Source of the DNA: Pyrinomonadaceae bacterium
GTDB taxonomy: Bacteria; Acidobacteriota; Blastocatellia; Pyrinomonadales; Pyrinomonadaceae
Reading direction: 5' to 3'
Assembly: GCA_013813825.1 (NCBI GenBank)
Contig: JACCRA010000482.1
Coordinates: 1 to 6,601, forward strand
Length of the DNA: 6,601 nt
Part shown: positions 1 through 6,601 of the stretch, one piece after another
How positions within the stretch are numbered: position 1 is the first letter of the stretch
Layout: each line of letters starts with the position of its first letter
Made by a program: the position numbers and the translations under genes
The notes under the pieces: generated by a model
Seen by the model: the letters and a program-made list of their open reading frames with translations, nothing else
Databases searched by the model: none
What the model was told of the DNA's origin: nothing

Positions 1-263
1 TGTTGCGGCAAGCGCCGGAAGTGATCGTCGTCCATCACCCTTTCGCCGCCACGAGCGAAGTCGAGACGCCCGCCGCTTACGAGAATTTCGGCGGGCGCGC
101 TCACCCGCAATCCATCATCGAGCAGCATGGCGCGACACTCGAACTCGTCGATGCGCGCTGGCTCGAAGCAGGCGACTTCACCTTCGCCCTCTACCGCAAC
201 CGGACGCCCGCCACTGCAACGGCGCAGCCTGCGACAACCGGCCGGCCAAAGGAGCGCGGCTGA
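1..263 (+). CDS. C-terminal 86 residues of an unrecognised protein (5' end outside the window)
   Basis: The reading frame is open from the first base (two bases of a split codon, then codons from position 3) and stops with TGA at 261-263, so the gene begins upstream and the TTG at position 3 need not be its start. The visible tail contains a short hydrophobic strand (VIVVHHPF, about residues 6-13), a mixed charged segment ending in DFTFALYRNR (about 58-67), and a low-complexity Ala/Thr/Pro/Arg tail that looks disordered. I see no catalytic motif or transmembrane segment in this piece, so I assign no function. The stop lies 2 nt before the ATG of the FAD enzyme, which implies one transcript. 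A C-terminal domain of a glycosyltransferase or methyltransferase would fit such a neighbour, but that is guesswork. That it is coding is fairly secure from the tight junction and the ribosome site inside its end. Confidence 0.6.
   Translation, partial: LRQAPEVIVVHHPFAATSEVETPAAYENFGGRAHPQSIIEQHGATLELVDARWLEAGDFTFALYRNRTPATATAQPATTGRPKERG
248..254 (+). promoter_or_regulatory. Ribosome binding site for the FAD-dependent enzyme
   Basis: AAAGGAG lies 11 nt before the ATG at 266, inside the last codons of the upstream gene. It is a near-consensus Shine-Dalgarno sequence and supports both the ATG choice and translation as the second gene of an operon. Confidence 0.65.
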
Positions 264-265
264 AG

Positions 266-1546
266 ATGCGGATCGGCATTTTGGGCGCGGGCGTGGCGGG
301 CTTAAGTTGCGCTTACTTTCTGCGCCGCGAGTTTCCCGACCTCCAAGTCCACGAGGCAAGCGGGCACGTCGGCGGCCTCGCGCGCAGTTTCCGCTGGCAC
401 GGCTTCGACTGTGACCTTGCCCCACATCGCCTGTTCACGAGCGACGAGGCGCTCCTGAAAGAGTTGCTCGCGTTGCTGCCGATGAACCGCGTCACCCGCC
501 GCAGTCGCATCTTTCTGCAAGGCGTCTGGATTCGCGATCCGGTCAACGCCGCCGAGATGGTGCTGAAACTTCACCCGGCGCTGAGTCTGAAAATCGTCTG
601 GCACTATCTGTTCCGCCGCCGCTACCACCGGCTTCCGGTTGATAATTTCGAGTCGCTGATTCTCAACAAGTTCGGCTCCGGCCTCAACGAGCTGTTCTTC
701 AAGCCGTACTCGGAGAAACTTTTCGGCATCCCGGCCAGCGAGATTTCCGCCGATTGGGGGCGACGCAAAATCCGCGTCGCCGGTTTGCGCGACATGTGGC
801 GGCGCGACACGAAGCTCTACTTTCAGGATTTCTATTACCCGCGACGCGGCGGCTACGGCGCGATCTGCGAGCGACTCCATGAAGACGTGCGGCCGCTGGT
901 CCGGCTCGACTCAAAGTTGATCGCCGTCTCACAAAGCGACGGCGGCGGAGTTTACCGCTGCGAGTTCGCGACCGTGGAAGGAACACGCATTGAGGAGTTC
1001 GACGTGCTCATCTCGACGCTCCCGCTTCCCTTCTTCGCCGGATTGCTCGGCCTCGATCTCCGCCTGCGCTTTCGCCCCGCGAAGATCACTTACCTACTCC
1101 TGAACCGCCCGCGCGCCACCGACAATCAATGGTTCTATTTCGCTGACCGCGAGTTCATCATCAACCGCGTCGCCGAGTTCAAAAACTTCGCCGGCGACGA
1201 AGCGCCCGCCGACCATACTGTGCTCTGTTGCGAAGTGACGGCGACGGAAGACTACTCGCCCGCGCGCGTCATCGCCGAGTTGGAGCAGGCCGAAGTCCTC
1301 GACCGCCGCGAGGTGCTCGACACCAAAATCATCGATCTCCCTTACGCCTACCCGATCTACGATCACAGCTACGACGAGCAGACGCGCCGGGCGCGCGACT
1401 TCTTCGCTCAACACCCGCGCATCCACCACGTCGGTCGACAAGCGCAATTCGCTCACCGCGACGTGGACGAGATTTTCGAGGAAGCCAAACTCGTCGCGGG
1501 CCGCATCGCCGGGCGTCAGCCACCTTCAACGCCCGACAACGCCTGA
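266..1546 (+). CDS. FAD-dependent oxidoreductase/mutase of the UDP-galactopyranose mutase-like, protoporphyrinogen oxidase-like superfamily
   Basis: This is a complete 426-residue protein. It opens with a dinucleotide-binding Rossmann fold: GAGVAGL at residues 7-13, an acidic residue E30 ending the second strand (where FAD ribose is bound), and VGGLARS at 35-41, the second glycine-rich FAD loop. The middle has FFKPYSEKLFGIP (144-156) followed by SADWGRRKI (161-169). This resembles the KPY-x-KLWG / DWA-x-x-RI signature common to UDP-galactopyranose mutase and related NAD(P)-binding amine-oxidase-like proteins. The C-terminus carries HHVGRQAQFAHRDVDE (387-402), the usual closing FAD-contact segment before the final helix. 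No signal peptide or membrane segment is seen, so it is probably cytoplasmic. Family members rearrange or oxidise sugars, carotenoids or porphyrins. The lack of heme or carotenoid genes nearby and the KLFG motif make a nucleotide-sugar or envelope-glycan role my preferred reading, but the substrate cannot be read from sequence. It starts 2 nt after the preceding gene (same operon) and converges on glnE. Confidence 0.85.
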   Translation: MRIGILGAGVAGLSCAYFLRREFPDLQVHEASGHVGGLARSFRWHGFDCDLAPHRLFTSDEALLKELLALLPMNRVTRRSRIFLQGVWIRDPVNAAEMVLKLHPALSLKIVWHYLFRRRYHRLPVDNFESLILNKFGSGLNELFFKPYSEKLFGIPASEISADWGRRKIRVAGLRDMWRRDTKLYFQDFYYPRRGGYGAICERLHEDVRPLVRLDSKLIAVSQSDGGGVYRCEFATVEGTRIEEFDVLISTLPLPFFAGLLGLDLRLRFRPAKITYLLLNRPRATDNQWFYFADREFIINRVAEFKNFAGDEAPADHTVLCCEVTATEDYSPARVIAELEQAEVLDRREVLDTKIIDLPYAYPIYDHSYDEQTRRARDFFAQHPRIHHVGRQAQFAHRDVDEIFEEAKLVAGRIAGRQPPSTPDNA

Positions 1547-1599
1547 CGAAACTTTGTGGCGGAATCAGTCGCGGGAGACACCGGCCGCAAGCCCGCGCG
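1547..1599. other. Convergent intergenic gap between the FAD enzyme and glnE
   Basis: These 53 nt separate the two stop codons. A weak potential stem (GCGGG at 1571-1575 with CCCGC at 1592-1596, long loop) has no T-run on either side, so it is not a convincing intrinsic terminator. Transcription of the two genes probably overlaps at the 3' ends or ends by a factor-dependent route (inference). Confidence 0.4.
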
Positions 1600-4500
1600 T
1601 CAGCAAGGGCGTCGTGTCCGCGCCCCTTCCTCACGGTCGGGCTTTGTAATCCTGTCGTAAGCCACGCGGATCGCGGTCATGTGCGCGGCGAGGTCGCCGG
1701 TCAGCACGGCGGGCGAGTCGTGCCCGGCGAGGCGGGCGAGATCGCGCAGCAGTGGGTGATCGGGGGCGGCGGGCAGGTGCGACGAGCGGCCGGCGATGAG
1801 ACGGAGGAAGTGATCGAGCCGACGCAGTAGCGCGTAGCCGTCGGACAGAGCGCGGTAATCTTCTTCGGTTACGGAGCCGGCGCGGCGCAGGCGTTCGAGT
1901 GTGGTGGGCGTCGAGCGGTCGTCGCCTTCGTCGCGCACGTCGTCGCGCAGTTGGAGGTAGCGGGTCGCGAAGTAGACGTCGAGCATCCCGCCCGCGCCGA
2001 ACTTGATGTCAGTGTAGCGCGCCCCCCGCCCCGCCCCGCGCTCGCGTTCGAGCCGCTCGCGGACGCGGCGCGTTTCCTGTCGCAGTTCTTCAGGGTCGGC
2101 CGCCAGCGCCCGCTCGTGAATCAGGCGGCGCGCTTCGCGCTCCACAATTGTGCCGAGTTCAAGGTCGCCGCCCGCCGCGCGGAGTTTGACGTAGGCGAGC
2201 CACTCCCAGACGTTGGTGCTATCGCGTAAGTAATTGAGAAACGACTGCGAGCCGCGCACCAGCGGGCCGTTCCGACCGTCGGGACGAAGACGCAGATCGA
2301 CGCGGTAGAGATAGCCATCGCGCGTCAGGCTGGAGAGCGCCGTGGTCATCAACTCCGCGATGCGCGCGTAGGCTTCGTCGTGCGTGTGCCTGGCGAGCGG
2401 CGAGGGGACCAGTGGATCGTAGATGAGGACGAGGTCGAGATCGGAGCCGTAGTCCATGCCGCCGCTTCCCAAACGGCCGAGGCCGAAGACGGCAAGGCGC
2501 GGCCCGGCCGCGAGCTTTCCGTAACGCCGCGCCAGCTCGCGCCGCGCGATGAGGTACGCCGCGTTGATAGCGGCAGTTGCCAGCGCGGTCTGAAATTCGT
2601 TTGACTCGCGCAGCGTCATCTCGCCCGCCGCGTCGCGCGTCCCGCGCTCTAACAGCAACTGCGCCCACGCGCGCCGCAACGCGCACAATTCCGCGCCATA
2701 AGTTTTCTCTCGATCAATGGCGGCGCGTAGCATCGCGCGATAGTCGCGCTCCACGGCGATGGTATCGGCGTTCTCGCGCCCTTGTGTGAGAACTTCGAGC
2801 AGCGCCGGACTACTCTCGATCATCTCGCCGAACAATTCCGACGCTCCGCACAGGCGGACGAGCGCGCGCAGGTCTGTTTCCGTCAGCGTTATTTGTAAAT
2901 TCGATTTACCGAGCGAGGCCGCGACGCGCGCCGTCAAGGTCGCGGCGCGGCGCGCATTGAGCGACTGTTGCGCCGCCGCGCGCAGCAGTTTGAAGATTTG
3001 CTCGACGCGCACCGCCGCCACATCATCCGCGTGTTCCCAGTCAAAGCGCGGAGCGAGCAGCGCCGCCGCCGCGCGCCAAGCCGCCGTCTCGGCGTCGGCC
3101 TCAACGCCAAATTCTGGTCGCGCCGCCGTCGCTGCCGCGCGAAGCTGCGACTCTCCGGCTGCCAGTGGGTTTTCCATTCCGCGCCGTGGCACGTCGCCCG
3201 GCGTGGTGGCGGTAGCATTCCCGAAAACTCGCGCGAAGGCCGCTCGCACGCTGGCGACGTGATGCTCAAGCGCATGATCGAAAGACGCGAGCGCGTTCAT
3301 CTCACCGGCGAAGCCCATCCGCCGCGCGACAAGCGCACGCTTTTGCGGATCATCGGGGAGGACGTGCGTTTGCAAGCCATGCTCCATTTGCAGGCGGTGT
3401 TCGAGGCAGCGGAGGAACGCATAAGCGTCTGAGAGATCAGCGCGCTCGGCCTCCGTGACGAGCACGCGGTCGGCGAGGCGTCCGAGGCTGACGAGGGTGT
3501 GCGGCGCGTGTTGCAGCCAAGTGTCATGCGCGCCGTGCGCGAGTTGGAGCGCCTGCGCGATGAATTCAATTTCACGAATGCCGCCGCGCCCGAGCTTGAC
3601 GTTGAAGCCGCGCGCGTCACGCTCGTGCTGACTGTCGATCTTCTGCTTGGCGAGCCGCACGTTCAGGAGCGCCTGCTCGATTGAACTGGCCTGAGTGTAA
3701 ATGCGCCCGCGCACGCCATCGGCGAAGCGTGCGTACAGCGCCGCGTCGCCGGCCGCAGCGCGGGCGCGAATTAGAGCTTGCAGTTCCCAAGCCTGCGCTG
3801 TCTGTTGGTAATAACGTAGAGCTTCCGCCAGCGAACAACTGAGCGCGCCATCGCGGCCGTGCGGGCGCAAGCGCAAGTCCACGCGATAAGCCGCGCCCTC
3901 GCCCGCCGGCCGCCCCGTTAGCTGCGCGATTTTTTCGGCCAGCTTGTTGAAATACTCGCGGTTGGAAGTCGCTCCGCGCTCGCCCGCGCCGGAAGTCTCG
4001 CCGTCGTCCGAGTAGAGGAACAGCAGATCGATGTCCGAGGCATAGTTCAACTCGCGCGATCCGAGTTTGCCGAGCGCGACGACGCAAAAGGTCGCCGCCG
4101 TAGTGCGCCCGCGCTCGTCGGCCGCGAGCGGCGCGCCGTGGCGGTTGTCCAACTCCTGTCTGGCGAGATCGAGCGCGTAGGCCAGAATGGCGTCGGCCAG
4201 ATTCGAGAGTTGCTCGGTGGTCTCGACGACGGAATGCAGGCGGCGAATGTCGTGCAGGTAAATTCCCAATAGCTCGCGCCGGCGAAAACGCGAGAGCAAC
4301 ACGGCGGGCGACACTTGCGTGTGCGTCAGGGCGAAGCGCGCCAACGACTCGCCGAACGCTTCCGCCGTCCGCACCTGTGTGTCCGCCCGCTCGCGCGCCA
4401 GCCACGCCACATGTTCGGGCTGTTGTTGGAGCGTCGTGGCGAGGAGCGGACTCCACGCCGCGAGCGCCAGCACGTCCGAGAGTAGCGCCGCATCACGCGC

Positions 4501-4641
4501 CAATTGCCGCGCCGCGCGCGGGTGCTCCGCGACGAACTGCTCGTGGAAGAAGCGCGCACTTTCAGGATCAGGCAAGTTGCGCATCAGAGAGCGCGTCTGC
4601 TCGTTGATAGGCGGCGCGATGTTGTTAGGGTTGCGGCTCAA
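1600..4641 (-). CDS. glnE: Bifunctional glutamine synthetase adenylyltransferase / adenylyl-removing enzyme
   Basis: This cytoplasmic enzyme adds AMP to, and removes it from, a tyrosine of glutamine synthetase, turning ammonia assimilation down or up under PII/glutamine control. The 1013-residue product has the two nucleotidyltransferase halves typical of GlnE. The N-terminal adenylyl-removing half has GKLGSRELNYASDIDLLF at 191-208 (metal ligands D203 and D205), RVDLRLRPHGRDG at 253-265 and NVKLGRGGIREIEF at 347-360. The C-terminal adenylylating half has GLGRLGSGGMDYGSDLDLVL at 720-739 (D734, D736), RVDLRLRPDGRNG at 780-792 and DIKFGAGGMLDVYF at 878-891. An Ala/Pro-rich linker at about 472-510 leads to the central helical region. 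Both active sites keep their aspartates, so both activities are expected. It is slightly longer than E. coli GlnE (946 residues). The start is TTG, one codon after an in-frame TAA. An in-frame ATG at 4584 (994 residues) is the alternative, and neither has a strong Shine-Dalgarno. It is divergent from speA. Confidence 0.95.
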   Translation of the reverse strand: MSRNPNNIAPPINEQTRSLMRNLPDPESARFFHEQFVAEHPRAARQLARDAALLSDVLALAAWSPLLATTLQQQPEHVAWLARERADTQVRTAEAFGESLARFALTHTQVSPAVLLSRFRRRELLGIYLHDIRRLHSVVETTEQLSNLADAILAYALDLARQELDNRHGAPLAADERGRTTAATFCVVALGKLGSRELNYASDIDLLFLYSDDGETSGAGERGATSNREYFNKLAEKIAQLTGRPAGEGAAYRVDLRLRPHGRDGALSCSLAEALRYYQQTAQAWELQALIRARAAAGDAALYARFADGVRGRIYTQASSIEQALLNVRLAKQKIDSQHERDARGFNVKLGRGGIREIEFIAQALQLAHGAHDTWLQHAPHTLVSLGRLADRVLVTEAERADLSDAYAFLRCLEHRLQMEHGLQTHVLPDDPQKRALVARRMGFAGEMNALASFDHALEHHVASVRAAFARVFGNATATTPGDVPRRGMENPLAAGESQLRAAATAARPEFGVEADAETAAWRAAAALLAPRFDWEHADDVAAVRVEQIFKLLRAAAQQSLNARRAATLTARVAASLGKSNLQITLTETDLRALVRLCGASELFGEMIESSPALLEVLTQGRENADTIAVERDYRAMLRAAIDREKTYGAELCALRRAWAQLLLERGTRDAAGEMTLRESNEFQTALATAAINAAYLIARRELARRYGKLAAGPRLAVFGLGRLGSGGMDYGSDLDLVLIYDPLVPSPLARHTHDEAYARIAELMTTALSSLTRDGYLYRVDLRLRPDGRNGPLVRGSQSFLNYLRDSTNVWEWLAYVKLRAAGGDLELGTIVEREARRLIHERALAADPEELRQETRRVRERLERERGAGRGARYTDIKFGAGGMLDVYFATRYLQLRDDVRDEGDDRSTPTTLERLRRAGSVTEEDYRALSDGYALLRRLDHFLRLIAGRSSHLPAAPDHPLLRDLARLAGHDSPAVLTGDLAAHMTAIRVAYDRITKPDREEGARTRRPC

Positions 4642-4644
4642 CTT

Positions 4645-4665
4645 TTATCCGGCTGTTAGTTCCAT
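4645..4665 (-). other. Possible six-codon minicistron before glnE
   Basis: On the - strand an ATG at 4665-4663 opens a six-codon frame (MELTAG) that stops with TAA at 4647-4645, one codon before the glnE TTG and in the same frame. It has no good Shine-Dalgarno sequence. It may be coincidence. If translated, termination beside the weak TTG start could feed re-initiation at glnE. Confidence 0.15.
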
Positions 4666-4696
4666 GAAATCAGCTTGAGACGGAGGACGAAAGTGG

Positions 4697-4721
4697 ATTG
4701 TAACAGCGAACGGGCGGTCAA
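4697..4721 (-). promoter_or_regulatory. Predicted glnE promoter (extended -10)
   Basis: Read on the - strand there is an extended -10 element, TGT followed by TACAAT (the hexamer at 4702-4697 matches TATAAT at five of six bases). A TTGACC hexamer at 4721-4716 sits only 13 nt upstream, too close for a normal -35. The hexamer at the proper distance is poor, so the promoter would rely on the extended -10. Start of transcription would fall near 4690, giving a leader of about 50 nt before the TTG at 4641. Confidence 0.4.
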
Positions 4722-4928
4722 GCGGCAGGAGAATTCCCCCTGACATCCAGGCGATGCGCGAAGGGTGACTATCCCGAAAGCAGTTTCATTCAGCGAAATG
4801 CCATGCCCGGCATCCGCATTGACGAGTGCGCCGTCAGCTTCCATCAAGGGTCTCGGCAAGCGGCGAAGTCGGCCGGCGGCGGCTGCTAAATGTCAATCAG
4901 GGCAGGCATTTGGCGAAAAAAATAGTTT

Positions 4929-4957
4929 TTGACCGCCCCGCTGTTTTCTGTTACATT
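4929..4957 (+). promoter_or_regulatory. Predicted speA promoter (sigma70-type)
   Basis: TTGACC at 4929-4934 (five of six to the -35 consensus), a 17-nt spacer, and TACATT at 4952-4957 (four of six) preceded by TG at 4949-4950, making an extended -10. An A/T-rich run at about 4915-4928 lies directly upstream where an UP element would sit. Transcription would start near 4964 and leave about 110 nt of leader before the speA TTG. Confidence 0.6.
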
Positions 4958-4977
4958 GCGGGCTTAGTTTTCCAACC

Positions 4978-5079
4978 TTGAATCAGTCCACTAAAACCCG
5001 AACGACTAGAGCGGCGGCGGTCACTACAAGTCGCAGGCGGACACACGTACAGTCAGGGAGGCAGGAGACCGGAAGTTGA
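4978..5079 (+). other. Possible arginine-rich leader ORF overlapping the speA start
   Basis: A 33-codon frame opens at TTG 4978-4980 and ends with TGA at 5077-5079, overlapping the speA TTG (5076-5078) as TTGA. Six codons are arginine (codons 8, 11, 19-21 and 28, including three in a row at 5032-5040) and seven are threonine. It lies inside the predicted speA leader, and the speA ribosome site lies in its last codons. Against it: the TTG start has no Shine-Dalgarno sequence and would sit only about 14 nt from the predicted transcript start, and GC-rich DNA yields arginine codons easily. Confidence 0.2.
5055..5067 (+). promoter_or_regulatory. Ribosome binding site deciding the speA TTG start
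   Basis: AGGAG at 5063-5067 stands 8 nt before the TTG at 5076, an ideal distance. A second purine-rich block, AGGGAGG, is at 5055-5061. No ATG or GTG occurs in this frame between the upstream in-frame TAG (5007-5009) and the TTG, so TTG 5076 is the only reasonable start. Confidence 0.75.
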
Positions 5080-6601
5080 CGACGGCCATTGAACAGACGC
5101 TTGAGACCTACGGCATTGAAAACTGGGGGGCTGGCTACTTTAGCATCAACCGGAAAGGTCATTTGGTTGTCCACCCTTCCGAGTCAGACACCAAGTCCGC
5201 CGCCGACGTTAAAGAGATTATCGAAGACCTCGCCCGGCGCGGCATTTACACGCCCGTCTTGTTGCGCTTTCCACAACTCGTGACCGCGCAAATCCGCAAG
5301 CTGCAACGCGCTTTCCGCAACTCGATACGCGAATTTGAGTATCAGGGGACGCACATGTGCGTCTATCCGATGAAGGTCAACCAGCACCGGGCCGTGGTCG
5401 AAGAATATTTGCGCGAAGGCTCGCGCTACGACTTCGGACTTGAGGCCGGCTCGAAGGCCGAACTGTACGCCGCGCTCGGAATGGAGCAGTCGGCGGACAG
5501 TCTGCTGGTTTTGAATGGTTTCAAAGACGAGGAGTTTATCGAGTTGGCCTTCGTCGGCGCGCGCGCCGGCAAGCGTGTCGTGATCGTGATCGAGAAGATG
5601 AGCGAGTTGGACCATATCCTGCGGCTCATTGAGCGTTACGAGGGCGGCACGATGCCGATCATCGGGCTGCGCGTCAAGCTCTACTCGAAGGGATCGGGGC
5701 GGTGGGAGAAATCAGGCGGCGAGGCGGCGAAGTTCGGGCTGACGACGACCGAGATGCTCGAAGTGATTCACCGCTTACAGGAAGAAAATCGCATCGACAT
5801 GCTGCGTCTGCTGCACTTCCACATCGGCTCGCAACTGACCGACATCAAGCGCATCAAGAACGCGATGAAAGAAGCGGCGCGCGTCTATGCGAAGATTTAT
5901 CAGATGAAGGTGCCAATTGAACTGCTCGACGTTGGCGGCGGCATGGCCGTCGATTACGACGGCTCGAAGACGGCCTTCGACTCTTCCGCTAACTACAATG
6001 CGCAGGAATTCGCCAACGACGTGATCTACACGATCAAGCAGGTCTGCGATGATGAGAACGTCCCGCACCCGACCGTTATTCAAGAGTCGGGCCGCTACAT
6101 CTCAGCCTATCATTCGATGCTCGTCACCAATGTGCAAGAAGAGATCGAGACCGTCGTCGAGGACAGCCACCGGCCCATCGTGATCGGCGGCGACGATCCG
6201 CAAGTCGTGATCGAGCTGGGCGACTTACGCGAGACGATCAGTGCCAAGAACTACCGCGAGTATTATCACGACGCACTGGAACACCGCGACGAATTGTTCA
6301 CCCTCTTCAACCTCGGCCTGATCTCGCTGGAAGATCGAGCGAAAGGCGAAGTGCTGTTTTGGGATGTGTGCGAGAGCGCGGACAAGCACGCCCAACAATC
6401 CGAGTACGTCTCGGAAGAGTTCGATGATTTGCGGCGGCTCTCGCGCGCCAAGTATCTAACCAACTTCTCGGTTTTCCGCTCCGCGCCGGATCACTGGGCG
6501 CTCGATCAGTTGTTCCCGATCATCCCGATCCACAAGTTGAACAAGAAGCCAACCGCCTATGCGACGCTCTGCGACATCACCTGCGACTCGGACGGCGTGG
6601 T
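5076..6601 (+). CDS. speA: Biosynthetic arginine decarboxylase, PLP-dependent (3' end outside the window)
   Basis: It converts arginine to agmatine and CO2, the first step of the agmatine route to putrescine and spermidine, and belongs to fold-type III PLP decarboxylases. The visible 508 codons align throughout with E. coli SpeA (658 residues) as I recall it: YGIENWGAGYFSIN near the start, YPMKVNQHR at 97-105 with K100 as the PLP Schiff-base lysine, GLEAGSKAEL at 121-130, SGGEAAKFGL at 213-222, HFHIGSQ at 247-253, LDVGGGMAVDY at 284-294 and ESGR at 337-340 (phosphate binding), NFSVFRSAPDHWALDQLFP at 463-481, and CDITCDSDG at 499-507 with C503 at the catalytic-cysteine position. The N-terminus is somewhat shorter than in E. 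coli. About 120-150 residues should remain beyond the window. The start is TTG at 5076 with a strong Shine-Dalgarno. It is transcribed away from glnE behind its own predicted promoter and a leader of about 110 nt, and shows no frameshift or missing key residue in the part seen. Confidence 0.96.
   Translation, partial: MTTAIEQTLETYGIENWGAGYFSINRKGHLVVHPSESDTKSAADVKEIIEDLARRGIYTPVLLRFPQLVTAQIRKLQRAFRNSIREFEYQGTHMCVYPMKVNQHRAVVEEYLREGSRYDFGLEAGSKAELYAALGMEQSADSLLVLNGFKDEEFIELAFVGARAGKRVVIVIEKMSELDHILRLIERYEGGTMPIIGLRVKLYSKGSGRWEKSGGEAAKFGLTTTEMLEVIHRLQEENRIDMLRLLHFHIGSQLTDIKRIKNAMKEAARVYAKIYQMKVPIELLDVGGGMAVDYDGSKTAFDSSANYNAQEFANDVIYTIKQVCDDENVPHPTVIQESGRYISAYHSMLVTNVQEEIETVVEDSHRPIVIGGDDPQVVIELGDLRETISAKNYREYYHDALEHRDELFTLFNLGLISLEDRAKGEVLFWDVCESADKHAQQSEYVSEEFDDLRRLSRAKYLTNFSVFRSAPDHWALDQLFPIIPIHKLNKKPTAYATLCDITCDSDGV

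Larger units (their letters stand above)
4642..5075. other. Divergent glnE-speA regulatory region
   Basis: This 434-nt region lies between two divergently transcribed genes and holds no convincing protein gene. It contains outward-facing promoter-like elements near both ends, three copies of the octamer TGACCGCC (- strand at 4713-4720, + strand at 4930-4937, - strand at 5016-5023) and a leader of about 110 nt before speA. The central part, about 4722-4910, shows only a short palindrome (ATGCCCGGCAT, 4803-4813). I recognise no riboswitch, tRNA or sigma-54 site in it. Confidence 0.7.

Noticed and set aside
302..880. 192-codon frame antisense to the FAD enzyme
   Set aside because: It is a shadow of a clearly conserved gene; such long opposite frames are expected in GC-rich coding DNA.
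1605..1628. Hairpin AAGGGCG / CGCCCCTT as a terminator
   Set aside because: It lies inside the glnE coding end, needs a bulge, and has no T-run on either strand.
2759..3262. 167-codon frame on the + strand opposite the central part of glnE
   Set aside because: Low-complexity Ser/Ala/Arg sequence opposite a well-supported gene; no start context or motif.
3617..4456. 279-codon frame on the - strand overlapping glnE in another frame
   Set aside because: It is extremely arginine- and alanine-rich, has no recognised domain, and lies wholly within the glnE adenylyl-removing half, which explains it as a frame shadow.
4803..4813. Palindrome ATGCCCGGCAT as an operator
   Set aside because: Five-base arms around one base are common by chance in GC-rich DNA; it is single and not near either predicted promoter core.
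4656..4859. 67-codon frame on the - strand in the glnE-speA intergenic region
   Set aside because: It runs across the predicted glnE promoter, has no ribosome site or recognisable motif, and its composition looks like translated non-coding DNA.
4891..4896. Perfect TTGACA -35 hexamer on the - strand
   Set aside because: No -10-like sequence lies at 15-19 nt from it, and it is about 250 nt from glnE.
4697..4957. A small transposable element (MITE-like) bounded by the inverted TTGACCGCCC / CTGTTACA blocks
   Set aside because: The blocks differ by a 4-nt length change, coincide with promoter elements of both flanking genes, and no flanking target duplication is visible.

Overview
This is a GC-rich bacterial chromosomal window with tightly packed housekeeping genes. 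It shows no phage, transposon, CRISPR or RNA-gene signature. The GC-rich coding, the TTG starts on two genes and the wording of some GlnE motifs (for example the GGMLDVYFATRYLQL block) resemble Acidobacteria of the Blastocatellia type. That placement is an inference from memory of the family, not a measured match.

Layout, left to right. (1) Positions 1-263, + strand: the last 86 residues of a protein that begins before the window, function not recognised. (2) Positions 266-1546, + strand, starting 2 nt after the previous stop: a complete 426-residue FAD-dependent NAD(P)-binding Rossmann protein of the UDP-galactopyranose-mutase/protoporphyrinogen-oxidase/amine-oxidase superfamily. It is probably an envelope or polysaccharide sugar enzyme, substrate unknown, co-transcribed with gene 1. 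(3) Positions 1600-4641, - strand: complete glnE, the two-domain glutamine synthetase adenylyltransferase/adenylyl-removing enzyme, with both nucleotidyltransferase active sites intact. It converges on gene 2 across a 53-nt gap with no convincing terminator. (4) Positions 4642-5075: a 434-nt divergent intergenic region. (5) Positions 5076-6601, + strand: the first 508 codons of speA, biosynthetic PLP-dependent arginine decarboxylase, running off the window.

The genes themselves are recognisable families. The less ordinary part is the glnE-speA intergenic region. Each gene has a promoter-like element reading outward. The two elements share TTGACCGCCC followed by CTGTTACA, so they form an imperfect inverted pair. 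The octamer TGACCGCC occurs a third time in the speA leader. A short arginine-rich reading frame in that leader ends in a TTGA overlap with the speA start. Together these suggest coordinated or feedback control of nitrogen assimilation (GlnE acting on glutamine synthetase) and polyamine synthesis (SpeA), but this is a hypothesis. I found no clearly new biological system in this window.
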